Shown one piece after another: positions 44,033 to 52,959 of a DNA stretch of 64,000 bases (within the stretch, counting starts at the first letter, position 1; each line of letters starts with the position of its first letter). The notes below the pieces were generated by a model, which saw nothing but the letters and a program-made list of their open reading frames with translations, did not search any database and was not told where the DNA came from. The DNA is from Saprospiraceae bacterium (lineage in GTDB: Bacteria > Bacteroidota > Bacteroidia > Chitinophagales > Saprospiraceae). Made by a program: the position numbers and the translations under genes. The DNA is taken from the NCBI GenBank assembly GCA_019694255.1, contig JAIBCI010000111.1:1-64000 (forward strand), read 5' to 3'.

Positions 44033-47000
44033 ATGATAAAAAAAATTTGTGCAGTACTTGCATTCGTATTTTCACAATTGCTTTATTCTCAAGAGTTTAT
44101 AGCAAAAAATATTCCGGCAAGTTCATTCCCGCAATTATCACAAAAGTTTAAAGCTTTCGAGGTTATCGAATTGGATGTTGCCTCCATACAAGCTTCCTTG
44201 AACGCTCGTTCATCTCAGCAGCATTTGGTCATCAAAAATGAATCATTTACCTGGGATCTCAGTTTAACAGAAGTTGCCCTCTTCTCAAGGAATTTTTACC
44301 TGAGCGTGGGAACAGATCATGGTGTCCAGAAACTTAATGATAGAGGACGTATCAGGACCTTCAAGGCTTTGTCTAATGCCAAAAGGGCCGGATTATCCTC
44401 TCTCACGCTGGCTGATCACTTTCTTTTTGGATTTATTGAAGAAGCTGGTGTAAAACATCATATTGAACCGCTTAGATATTTAGATCCAGCTGCTGGACCG
44501 GATCAGTTTATAGTGTACAATGAGCAAGATGTTATTCCAATACCTGGTCTAAAATGCGGCGCGGAAGAATTTCAGGATGCCATGCATTTGGGAGATGAAG
44601 AAATTCACAATAAGCTTAATACTGAAAGGGCACCATGTATTTTGGTTGACATCGCGATTGCCTGTGACAAGACAATTTATGACAATAAAGGCGGGGTCAA
44701 TCAGTCGGAGGCTTTTGTTACGGGTGTTCTGAATGATGTTCAGACCAACTATGACAATGAATTTACCACAGACATTGAGTTTGCCATTTCCACGATTTTT
44801 GTGGCCACCACAACCGGATCTGATCCCTGGAATGGAGTCAATAATATCAATACACATCTGGATATTCACCGTACCTGGGCAAATTCGGGGGGATATGGGG
44901 GTGCTTCCTATGCCGTAGCAACCGCATGGACAAGAAAGTATACCAGCGGGGCCATTGGTTTGGCCTGGGTTGGTGCGCTCTGCGGAAGTTACCGTTATAA
45001 TGTTTGTTCCGATTTTGGTGGCAGTGCGGGTTTATTACGTTGTCTCCAGGCCCATGAGTTGGGACACAATTTTAATGCAATCCACGACGGGGCTGGATCA
45101 GGATTTATCATGGCGCCTGCAGTTAGTAACTCGACCACCTGGTCATCGGCTTCACAAAGCGCCATCAATTCGTATGTGAAGACAGTAGGTTGCGTTGGCA
45201 TATGCAATGGTGGGACACCACCGATTGCGGAGTTTTCCGGGTCGCCAACGACAGTTTGTCCAAATGGAAGTGTGAATTTTACAGATCAGTCTTCAGGACT
45301 TCCGACTTCCTGGCAATGGACCTTCCCTGGTGGTACACCGTCTACATCCACGTTGCAGAACCCTGTGGTGGTTTATAAAACCACAGGCGTATATGATGTA
45401 ACACTCAAAGCTACCAACAACTTCGGAAGTAATACCATCACCCTACAGAAGTATATCGAAGTGCTTCCCCTGGTTATTAATGCTTTCACCACTTACACCA
45501 TCGATCGGGATCTGTCTACGTACAACAATTGTCAGAATGCCGATTCTTATTTGTGGAAATTCGGAGACGGCACTACTTCGACTGAAGATGAACCTATGCA
45601 TACTTATACAAAGGATGGCACCTATATCGTCGAACTCTGTGCTACCAATACTTGTGGTACTGTTTGCAAAAAACAGAATATTGTTATTGTAACACCGGTA
45701 GAGGCTAATTTTATAGCCGAAATTTCGGATGGCTGCGCCCCGCTAAAGGTAAAATACAAGAACCTGTCGTCTGTCAATTCAACGTCTTTCAAATGGGAGT
45801 TCCCTGGCGGAGTGCCCAGTGTTTCGGTGGAGAAAGAACCAACCATAACCTACAATAACAAAGGAATATTTGATGTCAAACTGACTGCTTCAAATTCAAA
45901 GTATAGCAATGTAAAATATGAGAAAGCTTTTATTCGCGTAGACGGAAAACCTGAGGCAGATTATGATTCAAAAGCACCACTCGGTAACAGCATAGAATTT
46001 GAAAACAAAACCATAGACTCCATCCGTCCATGGAAATACAATTGGCTATGGACTTTCGGTGATGGTAAAACGAGTACCGAAAAAAATCCTACGCATGTCT
46101 TTCCAGGTTCTGGTAAATACAATGTTTGCTTGATTGTTAATAATGAATGCGCAAAAGACACGTTGTGCAAAATAGCCGAAATTTCAGCCAATCTAACAGC
46201 CGCTTTCAGCGTCAATTCTACAAAGGGCTGTACACCATTTACAGTAAATTTTAAAAATACTTCGAGCGGTGCTACGAGATATAAATGGGAATTTCAGGGT
46301 GGAACGCCAGCTACCAGCGAATTATCAGATCCGGTGGTACTTTACAATTCGAATGGATCCTTTGATGTGAAGCTGACCGCGTATAACACAACGGACAGCA
46401 TTGTTAGTAATCAGAAGGCTTTTATTAGTGTTAATAGTAAGCCAGAAGGAACATTCAGCCATGATGTAAGCAAACTTGTTGTCAAATTTCACGATCAGAC
46501 CCGTTACGGTTCGACCTATCTCTGGAACTTCGGTGATAATACGACCAGTACGGAGCAAAATCCAGAACATACTTATAAAATAGAAGGAGAGTTCGATGTT
46601 GTGCTGACAGTGACCAATGAGTGCGGGGAGACTAAAATAAAGCAGCATATTGCTGTTTATCTGATTCCAAAAGTGAATTTTGCAGCAACTAAAACAATCA
46701 TTTGCGCCGGGGATTATACGCAGCTGAATGACTTATCATCCGTCGACGTAAAGGAATGGCAATGGCAAATACAGGGAGGTTCACCTGCTATTTCAACTGA
46801 AAAAAATCCTAGGGTACTATTTGAAAAGCAGGGCACGTATTCTGTAAAGCTTTCTGTAAAAAATTCAAACGGTGAAAATTCTCTGATCAGACAGGGTTAC
46901 ATTGTAGTTAAGTCACCGGTTTTCTGTCCAAAGCATGGAGGGAAGAATAACCAGGTACAAGAAGGCGATATTGAAAATAACTTCAACCTTAGCAAGCGTT

Positions 47001-47269
47001 TTGCAGAGGAGCAGGAACAACAGTGGATCATCAGTCCGAATCCGGTATCTGATGTGCTGACCGTGCAAATACCTGCAGGTTTTGATTTTACAAGCCAAAA
47101 TCTCACGATCTTGGATTCAAGAGGTCCTTCACTGAATAACCTTATAAATGTTCAAAGTAATGACAACAATTTGGCCATCAACATGTCTGGATTGTCCAAT
47201 GGGGTATACTTCCTGCAATTTAAGTTGGATGATTTTTCAGTAATCCATAAGATTGCTGTAGTGCACTAA
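44033..47269 (+). CDS. Secreted M12-type zinc metalloprotease with seven PKD domains, T9SS type A, 1078 aa
   Basis: The signal peptide (MIKKICAVLAFVFSQLLYSQ) is followed by a propeptide-like region and a metalloprotease domain (about residues 195-395) with the reprolysin zinc motif HELGHNFNAIHDG at about 341 and the Met-turn FIMAP. From about residue 400 to 980 come seven PKD domains in alternating style: modules 1, 3, 5 and 7 carry a GG-P-x-S motif (FPGGTPS, FPGGVPS, FQGGTPA, IQGGSPA), while 2, 4 and 6 carry FGDGTTSTE-like motifs. The C-terminus is a type A sorting domain (WIISPNPVSDVLTVQI ... GVYFLQFKLDDF). The protein is released or surface-bound; the substrate is unknown. A strong terminator follows, so the gene appears to end a transcription unit. 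Confidence 0.9.
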   Translation: MIKKICAVLAFVFSQLLYSQEFIAKNIPASSFPQLSQKFKAFEVIELDVASIQASLNARSSQQHLVIKNESFTWDLSLTEVALFSRNFYLSVGTDHGVQKLNDRGRIRTFKALSNAKRAGLSSLTLADHFLFGFIEEAGVKHHIEPLRYLDPAAGPDQFIVYNEQDVIPIPGLKCGAEEFQDAMHLGDEEIHNKLNTERAPCILVDIAIACDKTIYDNKGGVNQSEAFVTGVLNDVQTNYDNEFTTDIEFAISTIFVATTTGSDPWNGVNNINTHLDIHRTWANSGGYGGASYAVATAWTRKYTSGAIGLAWVGALCGSYRYNVCSDFGGSAGLLRCLQAHELGHNFNAIHDGAGSGFIMAPAVSNSTTWSSASQSAINSYVKTVGCVGICNGGTPPIAEFSGSPTTVCPNGSVNFTDQSSGLPTSWQWTFPGGTPSTSTLQNPVVVYKTTGVYDVTLKATNNFGSNTITLQKYIEVLPLVINAFTTYTIDRDLSTYNNCQNADSYLWKFGDGTTSTEDEPMHTYTKDGTYIVELCATNTCGTVCKKQNIVIVTPVEANFIAEISDGCAPLKVKYKNLSSVNSTSFKWEFPGGVPSVSVEKEPTITYNNKGIFDVKLTASNSKYSNVKYEKAFIRVDGKPEADYDSKAPLGNSIEFENKTIDSIRPWKYNWLWTFGDGKTSTEKNPTHVFPGSGKYNVCLIVNNECAKDTLCKIAEISANLTAAFSVNSTKGCTPFTVNFKNTSSGATRYKWEFQGGTPATSELSDPVVLYNSNGSFDVKLTAYNTTDSIVSNQKAFISVNSKPEGTFSHDVSKLVVKFHDQTRYGSTYLWNFGDNTTSTEQNPEHTYKIEGEFDVVLTVTNECGETKIKQHIAVYLIPKVNFAATKTIICAGDYTQLNDLSSVDVKEWQWQIQGGSPAISTEKNPRVLFEKQGTYSVKLSVKNSNGENSLIRQGYIVVKSPVFCPKHGGKNNQVQEGDIENNFNLSKRFAEEQEQQWIISPNPVSDVLTVQIPAGFDFTSQNLTILDSRGPSLNNLINVQSNDNNLAINMSGLSNGVYFLQFKLDDFSVIHKIAVVH

Positions 47270-47295
47270 TATTTTTAAATAAAATGTTAATAGGA

Positions 47296-47322
47296 ATGCC
47301 CGGGCAACCGGGCATTTTTTTT
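47296..47322 (+). terminator. Strong intrinsic terminator after the M12-like protease gene
   Basis: A perfect 8-bp stem ATGCCCGG (47296-47303) / CCGGGCAT (47308-47315) closes a GCAA tetraloop and is followed by seven T residues. It lies 27 bp after the stop codon. Confidence 0.93.
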
Positions 47323-47439
47323 GCTCTATAGACAACATTTTTTCTGTTCGGACCGTCTTTTAATTAGTATTTTTATAACGGGTTGCAAAGGCGCCATATT
47401 TATTTCCGGATGCAATGATATTGGGTTGATTAGAATACA

Positions 47440-50400
47440 ATGGGTTTAGGATCAGAGGCAAGAAGACTTTCAGGATATTGGGTTGCGACCATGATCTTTT
47501 TTATGGTACTTGGCGTTGTCAGGGCTCAATGGTGTTGTATTGATACTAACTTGATTATACCGGATCTAAGCACCCAAAACCTCAGATTTCAGATTCAGGG
47601 GGCTGTGATCAATGATTTGTCTAATCCGAACCAGGGCATTTGTGGTGTGCGGCTCAAATTCGAGCATGAGTTTATAGGAGATTTGACAGCCGATTTGATT
47701 TCTCCTTCTGGTCAAAGTATTCAGCTTATAGGCTCAGTAGGGAAGTCCGGTTTGACTAAATTCAGTAAATGGAACGTAACGTATGTTCGCTGCAAACAAA
47801 CCGCAGTACCTGATCCGGGTTTCAAGCAGAAGTGGGACAACATTCAGCCCTGGGGCATTCTGGGAAGTTATTTTAACGGGACATATTATCCCTTTGGTAA
47901 CTGCCTTGAAAGTTTTAATTCAGGACCTGTGAATGGAACATGGACACTGGTCTTGAAAGACAATGATATTTTTTATGCCGGTAAATTGGAGCAGTTTTGT
48001 CTTTTATTTTGTGACAACTCAGGAATTAACTGCAATACCTGTAATGCGAACGGAGGTTATTTTAATGAAACGGATCTCGAATTATGTTATGGTGATCCGG
48101 CGCTGAATTTAGGAACCAGAATCATACAACCAAATTTTATTCCCGATCCGGCAGAATATGGTTATCGGTATTTTGTGACCTCTTCTGATGTAGTTATCGA
48201 TATATTACCGGACCTGGACCTGCGAACACTACCATCTGGTCAATATACAATTTGTGGTGTATCCTATCTTTTACAGGATAGCCTTAAGCTGCCAGTCAAG
48301 GGTGACCAAAGATTTAATGAATTTAGAAATAATTTAATTTCTGGAAAAACCGGTGTATGTGGTGAGCTCAGTAAGAACTGTATTAACCTGATCATTAATC
48401 CGGAAATACCCGTAACGAAACTCGATATCAAAGTCTGCTCAAAAGACACTTTTAGGATTGGTGGGACTTCATATACAAAGTCAGGTAATTACCGCATAAT
48501 TCTGGCTTCAAAGAGTGGATGTGATTCTGTGATTCAATTAAATCTGGAAGTGACCGGCATGCAGGCGATGATCGCTATGCCTGATGATCTTAATTGCGCG
48601 CGTTCCAATGTAGTATTGGATGCCTCAGGCTCAAGTTATCCATCCAATGCAACCATACGATGGTTTACGCAAAATGGCAATATTATTGATCAGACAGACC
48701 TTCTTCGGGTGAAGGTTAATCAACAAGGCACTTATAAAGTTGTCATCGGGAATGCCAATTGCATTGATAGTGCCGAGGTAATTGTAGTTAATACAACCAA
48801 TATACCTGAGCTCATTATCGTATCAGATACAATTACATGCAGGGATTCAGTTGTTCGTATTGCTGGTTTGACTAACATAAGTCCTGCAACCTGGGCGTGG
48901 AAAAATTCTTCACTGGTGACTCTGTCCAGTGATGATCATGTTTTTATAAGCGATACGGGCAGATATCAGGTTGTGGTGAGTGATGTCTCAGGTTGTTCCA
49001 ATCAGATTTATTTTACCGTAACGGAAGATAAAAGATTGCCAGAATTTGAATTGACCTCCACTGCTATAACATGTACAGTTGATTCAGCTTTAATTGAACT
49101 AACCCCATTAGAGCGAGTAACAGTTTTTCAATGGACTGGTCCTGGAGGCTACACTTCGGATCAACTAAAGACATATGTTTATTCACCTGGAATTTATACC
49201 CTGACGGCTTATGCCGACAACGGTTGCGCTTCTTCCAAGGCAATCAACGTGCAGTCACTCATCAAAAAACCAGACTTTATTTATCGTGTTGGGGTATTGA
49301 GTTGCAAAGACACTTTGGTCAGAATTAGACCAACGATTCAGGCTAAACTAAAATCGATAAATTACGCAGGACCTGGTGGTTTTATATCCAATGAATTTGA
49401 TCCATTGGTCAGTTTGCCAGGAAGGTATTTTGTGCAAATTGTTGATACTGCTGAATGTGTCCTCGATACATTTGTTGATGTAGAAGCAGACTATGCCAGA
49501 GCAAATTTTGAGCTTACTACAGATATTATTGGATGCGGAACAGATTCCGTGCAAATTAAAGTTCGGTTGTTGTCAGATCCCGGTTTAAACTATTCTTATC
49601 GGTGGTTCGGTCCAGTAGGATTTTCATCAACAGTAAAGGATGCATGGGCCAGACAACGCGGAATTTATTACCTTGCTGTAACCCTGCCCAACGGATGTAT
49701 TGCCTTGGATTCAATAGAAGTTAAGGAAGATACACTCCGGCCAACTATCATTTTAAGCAGTGATTCATTAAGCTGTTCAAAGAAGTTGGCATCAATTGGG
49801 GTCCAGGTAAAGGATGGAGTAAGTTTTGAATGGACCGGTCCCGATGGCTATGCGAGCGTAGCTAAAAACATAAGTGTCGACAAGGCAGGATTTTATGAGC
49901 TCACGGTCACATCTTCTAATGGATGTACTTCTATGAAAACAATAGAAGTTATCATAGACACAACCCAACCACTTACAGGTATTAAAGGTGATACACTCAA
50001 CTGCTTAAAATCTTCAGTTAAGCTAACACCGTTTCTGGGGACAAGCTTAAATATGATTCAATGGTTCAAAAATGGATTGCCATTCTCAACAGATACTTTT
50101 CCACTTGTGTTTGAGCCTGGATTGTACCTCGCAGTAGCTACCGGATCAAATGGTTGTAATGCGACTGACAGTGTAATGATCGTCATTGACACGATCAGAA
50201 GTAAGGTTACAGTTGTTTCGGATTCAATAACTTGTATCAAACAATCAGGATTGCTGAATGCTTTTCCAGATGCTACCGATGTTAATTATCAGTGGCAAAG
50301 TCCGAAAGGTGCTATCACAAACGGAAATGTATTGAAAATTACTCAAGGAGGTCTTTATATCCTTACAGCCACTGATCGAAACGGATGTACCGGAACTTAT

Positions 50401-52845
50401 GCTGTCAATGTCGAAGAGCACCTTAACCCTACCAAAGTGAGTTGGACTACAGATACCCTGACTTGCAAAAATGATACTGTAGCAATCTTTAGTTCAACCA
50501 GGGATTCATTCTTGAGATTTCAGTGGATTCTTCCAAATGGCATAATAAGCCGGGACAGCATAATCCAAACGTCCATACCAGGTACTTTTTTAGTTACTGT
50601 TACCAATGAATATGGCTGTAATTCTTACGATACAATACAAGTTGTATCTAACTTCAAGGGGCCACAAATTGTTTTTTCAGATTCTATCTTCAATTGCAAA
50701 AACAAGGATGGATCATGGATTGAATTTACTACTTCTGATCAGTTGGTAAACTTTAAGTGGACAGATCCTGGAGGTAACATCGTTTACACTCAACGGGTGA
50801 ATCAACCAATGAGTGGCATTTATAAATTTGAAGCAACATCCACCAACGATTGCGAATTTGTTGCATTTATCAATGTGCGTTATGATACACTTGCTCCCGC
50901 TTTTTTAAGGTTGAGCCCGGATACCATTAACTGTGCGCATACAGATGTGAAGCCCAATCTGACACTCAGCGATTCCAGCGGAATGTTTCTGTGGACTGGA
51001 CCGGCGGGATTTAAATCTTCGATATTAAATCCAACCATATCCACTCCCGGCCAGTATAATTTACATATTGACGCCAGGAATTTTTGTAATGCGGATACAT
51101 CTTTAATAATTGTGTTAGATACCGTTTATCCTGTTTTTACAATCACGGGTGATACGATCAATTGTCTTAATCCTCGTGGCAGTGCTATAGTGCAAAGCAA
51201 CGATACGGGTCTCATAGTAAAATGGTCATCAGTAAACGGCCCCACTTTCGTCGGAAATCCTTTGAAAACAACTTTGGGAGGTCTCTATCAGGTTGAAGTA
51301 AGGTCTTCAAGAAACAATTGCCTCGTTAATACGGCTTTTAATATCTTGGTGGATACCACCGCACCCAATATTCAGGTCTTTGATCATTCTATTTTCTGCC
51401 AGATGGATTCAGTGCAGCTCAAACTTTCAAAGAATTGCACAGACTCGCGGGTGATCTGGATCACTCCATCAGGGCAAATACTGAATGGTGATATGCCTTA
51501 TACCAAAGACACCGGAACATTTCACGTTTCAGTCATTTGTAGTAATTTCTGTAGTGCTTCGGCTACCTTTAATGTCAATCGCGTGACCCAACGTCCTCTG
51601 TTTACGGTGACAAATCCTGACTTGCTAACCTGCAAAAAGGATTCAATCCAATTAGAAATGAGTTCTTTGGTTAATGATACATTATGCATTTGGACAGGAC
51701 CTGGCAATTTTAATTCACAGTTGAAAAGTCCTGTTGTACGATTGCCTGGTGACTATTTACTGACCGTTCGTAATTCCCTGGGATGTTCTGTAGATACCGT
51801 GATCAGAGTAAGTGCAGATACTAGCCATCCTTATTTTGATTATCAAATCAGCGATACATTTAACTGTAGCCGTGATACCGTCAACATCAAAATAAAAACT
51901 ACTTTTAATAGTAATACACTATTTTCATGCACTACATCCGACGGAAGGATTAGTAACTTTGACAGAAATGGAGTGAGAATTCTGTCAAGGGGAAACTACC
52001 TATTGACTGCGGTGGACACCTCCAACGGTTGCTCTGTTGACCTTGCGGTATCAGTCAACGACAGTTTGACAGGAATAGCTCAGGTTGATTTTTTCAAAAG
52101 CGATGTTTCCTGTAAGGGGGCTATGGATGGTCAACTGGAAATCACGCAAATTACGGGAGGGCAATCGAGTTATCTTTTTAGCCTTGATGGTGGTGTAGGC
52201 ACTGGATCGCAAAAATTTTCTGGCTTGGCCGCCGGACAGCATATACTAAAGGTTACAGATCAAAACTTATGTTTCCTTGACACAACGTTTGTGATTGATG
52301 ACAAACCGGCTTTATACCTTGAAATTAAATCAGATACGACCATTAATTTAGGGCAATCAGTCGACCTTTCAATTGTTACCAATATGAATAATGTGGTTCA
52401 ATATGAGTGGACTCCTGATTACAACCTGTCCTGCAGCGATTGCCGGGCTCCTAATGCAAAGCCCGATAGCACCACGAGGTACTTACTCTCAATCATAGAT
52501 AGCCTGGGTTGCAAAGCAAGTGATGATGTATTAATTAAAGTTTTGATCAACTCCCAAATTTTTGTTCCCAATGTTTTTAGTCCGAATGGGGATAATGTGA
52601 ATGACTTATTTACGGTTAGCAAGACAGAGTTTATTACAAAAATTATGTATTTTGTAGTTTATGACCGTTGGGGTAACCGTGTCTTTGAAGTAGATCATGT
52701 TGAACCCGGAACCATCGGTTCGGGTTGGGATGGCAATTATAAAGGAAAGCCTGTTGCGCCGGGTGTTTATTCATATTACATTGAATGTCAAGATATTGTG
52801 GGTAATCTTATTCGAAAATTTGGTGACCTTACCGTCGTTCGTTAA
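47440..52845 (+). CDS. Giant T9SS type B (CHU_C) surface protein with ~15 Ig-like modules, 1801 aa
   Basis: The signal peptide ends around VLGVVRAQ. A proprotein-convertase P-like domain follows at about residues 40-190 (GICGVRLKFEHEFIGDLTADL; GTWTLVLKDNDIFYAGKLEQF). From about residue 380 to 1540 there are about fifteen copies of a ~77-residue beta module, each with an early Cys (as in SDTITCRDS, SDSLSCSKK, GDTINCLNP), a central W-GP-G motif and a late GC, which could form one disulfide per module. Near 1545-1625 is a SprB-like repeat (VSCKGAMDGQLEITQITGG ... GLAAGQHILKVTDQN). The end is a CHU_C domain (FVPNVFSPNGDNVNDLF, YDRWGNRVF, GWDGNYKG). It is likely a long fibrous adhesin or gliding-related surface protein. 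The ATG at 47440 is 118 bp past the terminator. Confidence 0.9.
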   Translation: MGLGSEARRLSGYWVATMIFFMVLGVVRAQWCCIDTNLIIPDLSTQNLRFQIQGAVINDLSNPNQGICGVRLKFEHEFIGDLTADLISPSGQSIQLIGSVGKSGLTKFSKWNVTYVRCKQTAVPDPGFKQKWDNIQPWGILGSYFNGTYYPFGNCLESFNSGPVNGTWTLVLKDNDIFYAGKLEQFCLLFCDNSGINCNTCNANGGYFNETDLELCYGDPALNLGTRIIQPNFIPDPAEYGYRYFVTSSDVVIDILPDLDLRTLPSGQYTICGVSYLLQDSLKLPVKGDQRFNEFRNNLISGKTGVCGELSKNCINLIINPEIPVTKLDIKVCSKDTFRIGGTSYTKSGNYRIILASKSGCDSVIQLNLEVTGMQAMIAMPDDLNCARSNVVLDASGSSYPSNATIRWFTQNGNIIDQTDLLRVKVNQQGTYKVVIGNANCIDSAEVIVVNTTNIPELIIVSDTITCRDSVVRIAGLTNISPATWAWKNSSLVTLSSDDHVFISDTGRYQVVVSDVSGCSNQIYFTVTEDKRLPEFELTSTAITCTVDSALIELTPLERVTVFQWTGPGGYTSDQLKTYVYSPGIYTLTAYADNGCASSKAINVQSLIKKPDFIYRVGVLSCKDTLVRIRPTIQAKLKSINYAGPGGFISNEFDPLVSLPGRYFVQIVDTAECVLDTFVDVEADYARANFELTTDIIGCGTDSVQIKVRLLSDPGLNYSYRWFGPVGFSSTVKDAWARQRGIYYLAVTLPNGCIALDSIEVKEDTLRPTIILSSDSLSCSKKLASIGVQVKDGVSFEWTGPDGYASVAKNISVDKAGFYELTVTSSNGCTSMKTIEVIIDTTQPLTGIKGDTLNCLKSSVKLTPFLGTSLNMIQWFKNGLPFSTDTFPLVFEPGLYLAVATGSNGCNATDSVMIVIDTIRSKVTVVSDSITCIKQSGLLNAFPDATDVNYQWQSPKGAITNGNVLKITQGGLYILTATDRNGCTGTYAVNVEEHLNPTKVSWTTDTLTCKNDTVAIFSSTRDSFLRFQWILPNGIISRDSIIQTSIPGTFLVTVTNEYGCNSYDTIQVVSNFKGPQIVFSDSIFNCKNKDGSWIEFTTSDQLVNFKWTDPGGNIVYTQRVNQPMSGIYKFEATSTNDCEFVAFINVRYDTLAPAFLRLSPDTINCAHTDVKPNLTLSDSSGMFLWTGPAGFKSSILNPTISTPGQYNLHIDARNFCNADTSLIIVLDTVYPVFTITGDTINCLNPRGSAIVQSNDTGLIVKWSSVNGPTFVGNPLKTTLGGLYQVEVRSSRNNCLVNTAFNILVDTTAPNIQVFDHSIFCQMDSVQLKLSKNCTDSRVIWITPSGQILNGDMPYTKDTGTFHVSVICSNFCSASATFNVNRVTQRPLFTVTNPDLLTCKKDSIQLEMSSLVNDTLCIWTGPGNFNSQLKSPVVRLPGDYLLTVRNSLGCSVDTVIRVSADTSHPYFDYQISDTFNCSRDTVNIKIKTTFNSNTLFSCTTSDGRISNFDRNGVRILSRGNYLLTAVDTSNGCSVDLAVSVNDSLTGIAQVDFFKSDVSCKGAMDGQLEITQITGGQSSYLFSLDGGVGTGSQKFSGLAAGQHILKVTDQNLCFLDTTFVIDDKPALYLEIKSDTTINLGQSVDLSIVTNMNNVVQYEWTPDYNLSCSDCRAPNAKPDSTTRYLLSIIDSLGCKASDDVLIKVLINSQIFVPNVFSPNGDNVNDLFTVSKTEFITKIMYFVVYDRWGNRVFEVDHVEPGTIGSGWDGNYKGKPVAPGVYSYYIECQDIVGNLIRKFGDLTVVR

Positions 52846-52879
52846 AATAGCCGTTAAGATTGGCAAAGAAAATTTGTTT

Positions 52880-52902
52880 AAATCGGCGAATTGACCGATT
52901 TT
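52880..52902 (+). terminator. Possible terminator hairpin after the 1801-aa gene
   Basis: A perfect 7-bp stem AAATCGG (52880-52886) / CCGATTT (52895-52901) with an 8-nt loop, followed by only one more T before G. The short T-run makes it a weak candidate. Confidence 0.4.
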
Positions 52903-52917
52903 GTAACCAATTTTAGA

Positions 52918-52942
52918 ATATATTATATTAAATATAATATAT
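52918..52942. repeat. AT-only perfect palindrome before the 1914-aa surface-protein gene
   Basis: ATATATTATATT (52918-52929), one A, then AATATAATATAT (52931-52942): a 12-bp inverted repeat of A and T only, 17 bp before the ATG at 52960. It could be an operator, an easily melted promoter region, or a leader hairpin. Confidence 0.7.
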
Positions 52943-52959
52943 AACAGTAGTAAGTAACG

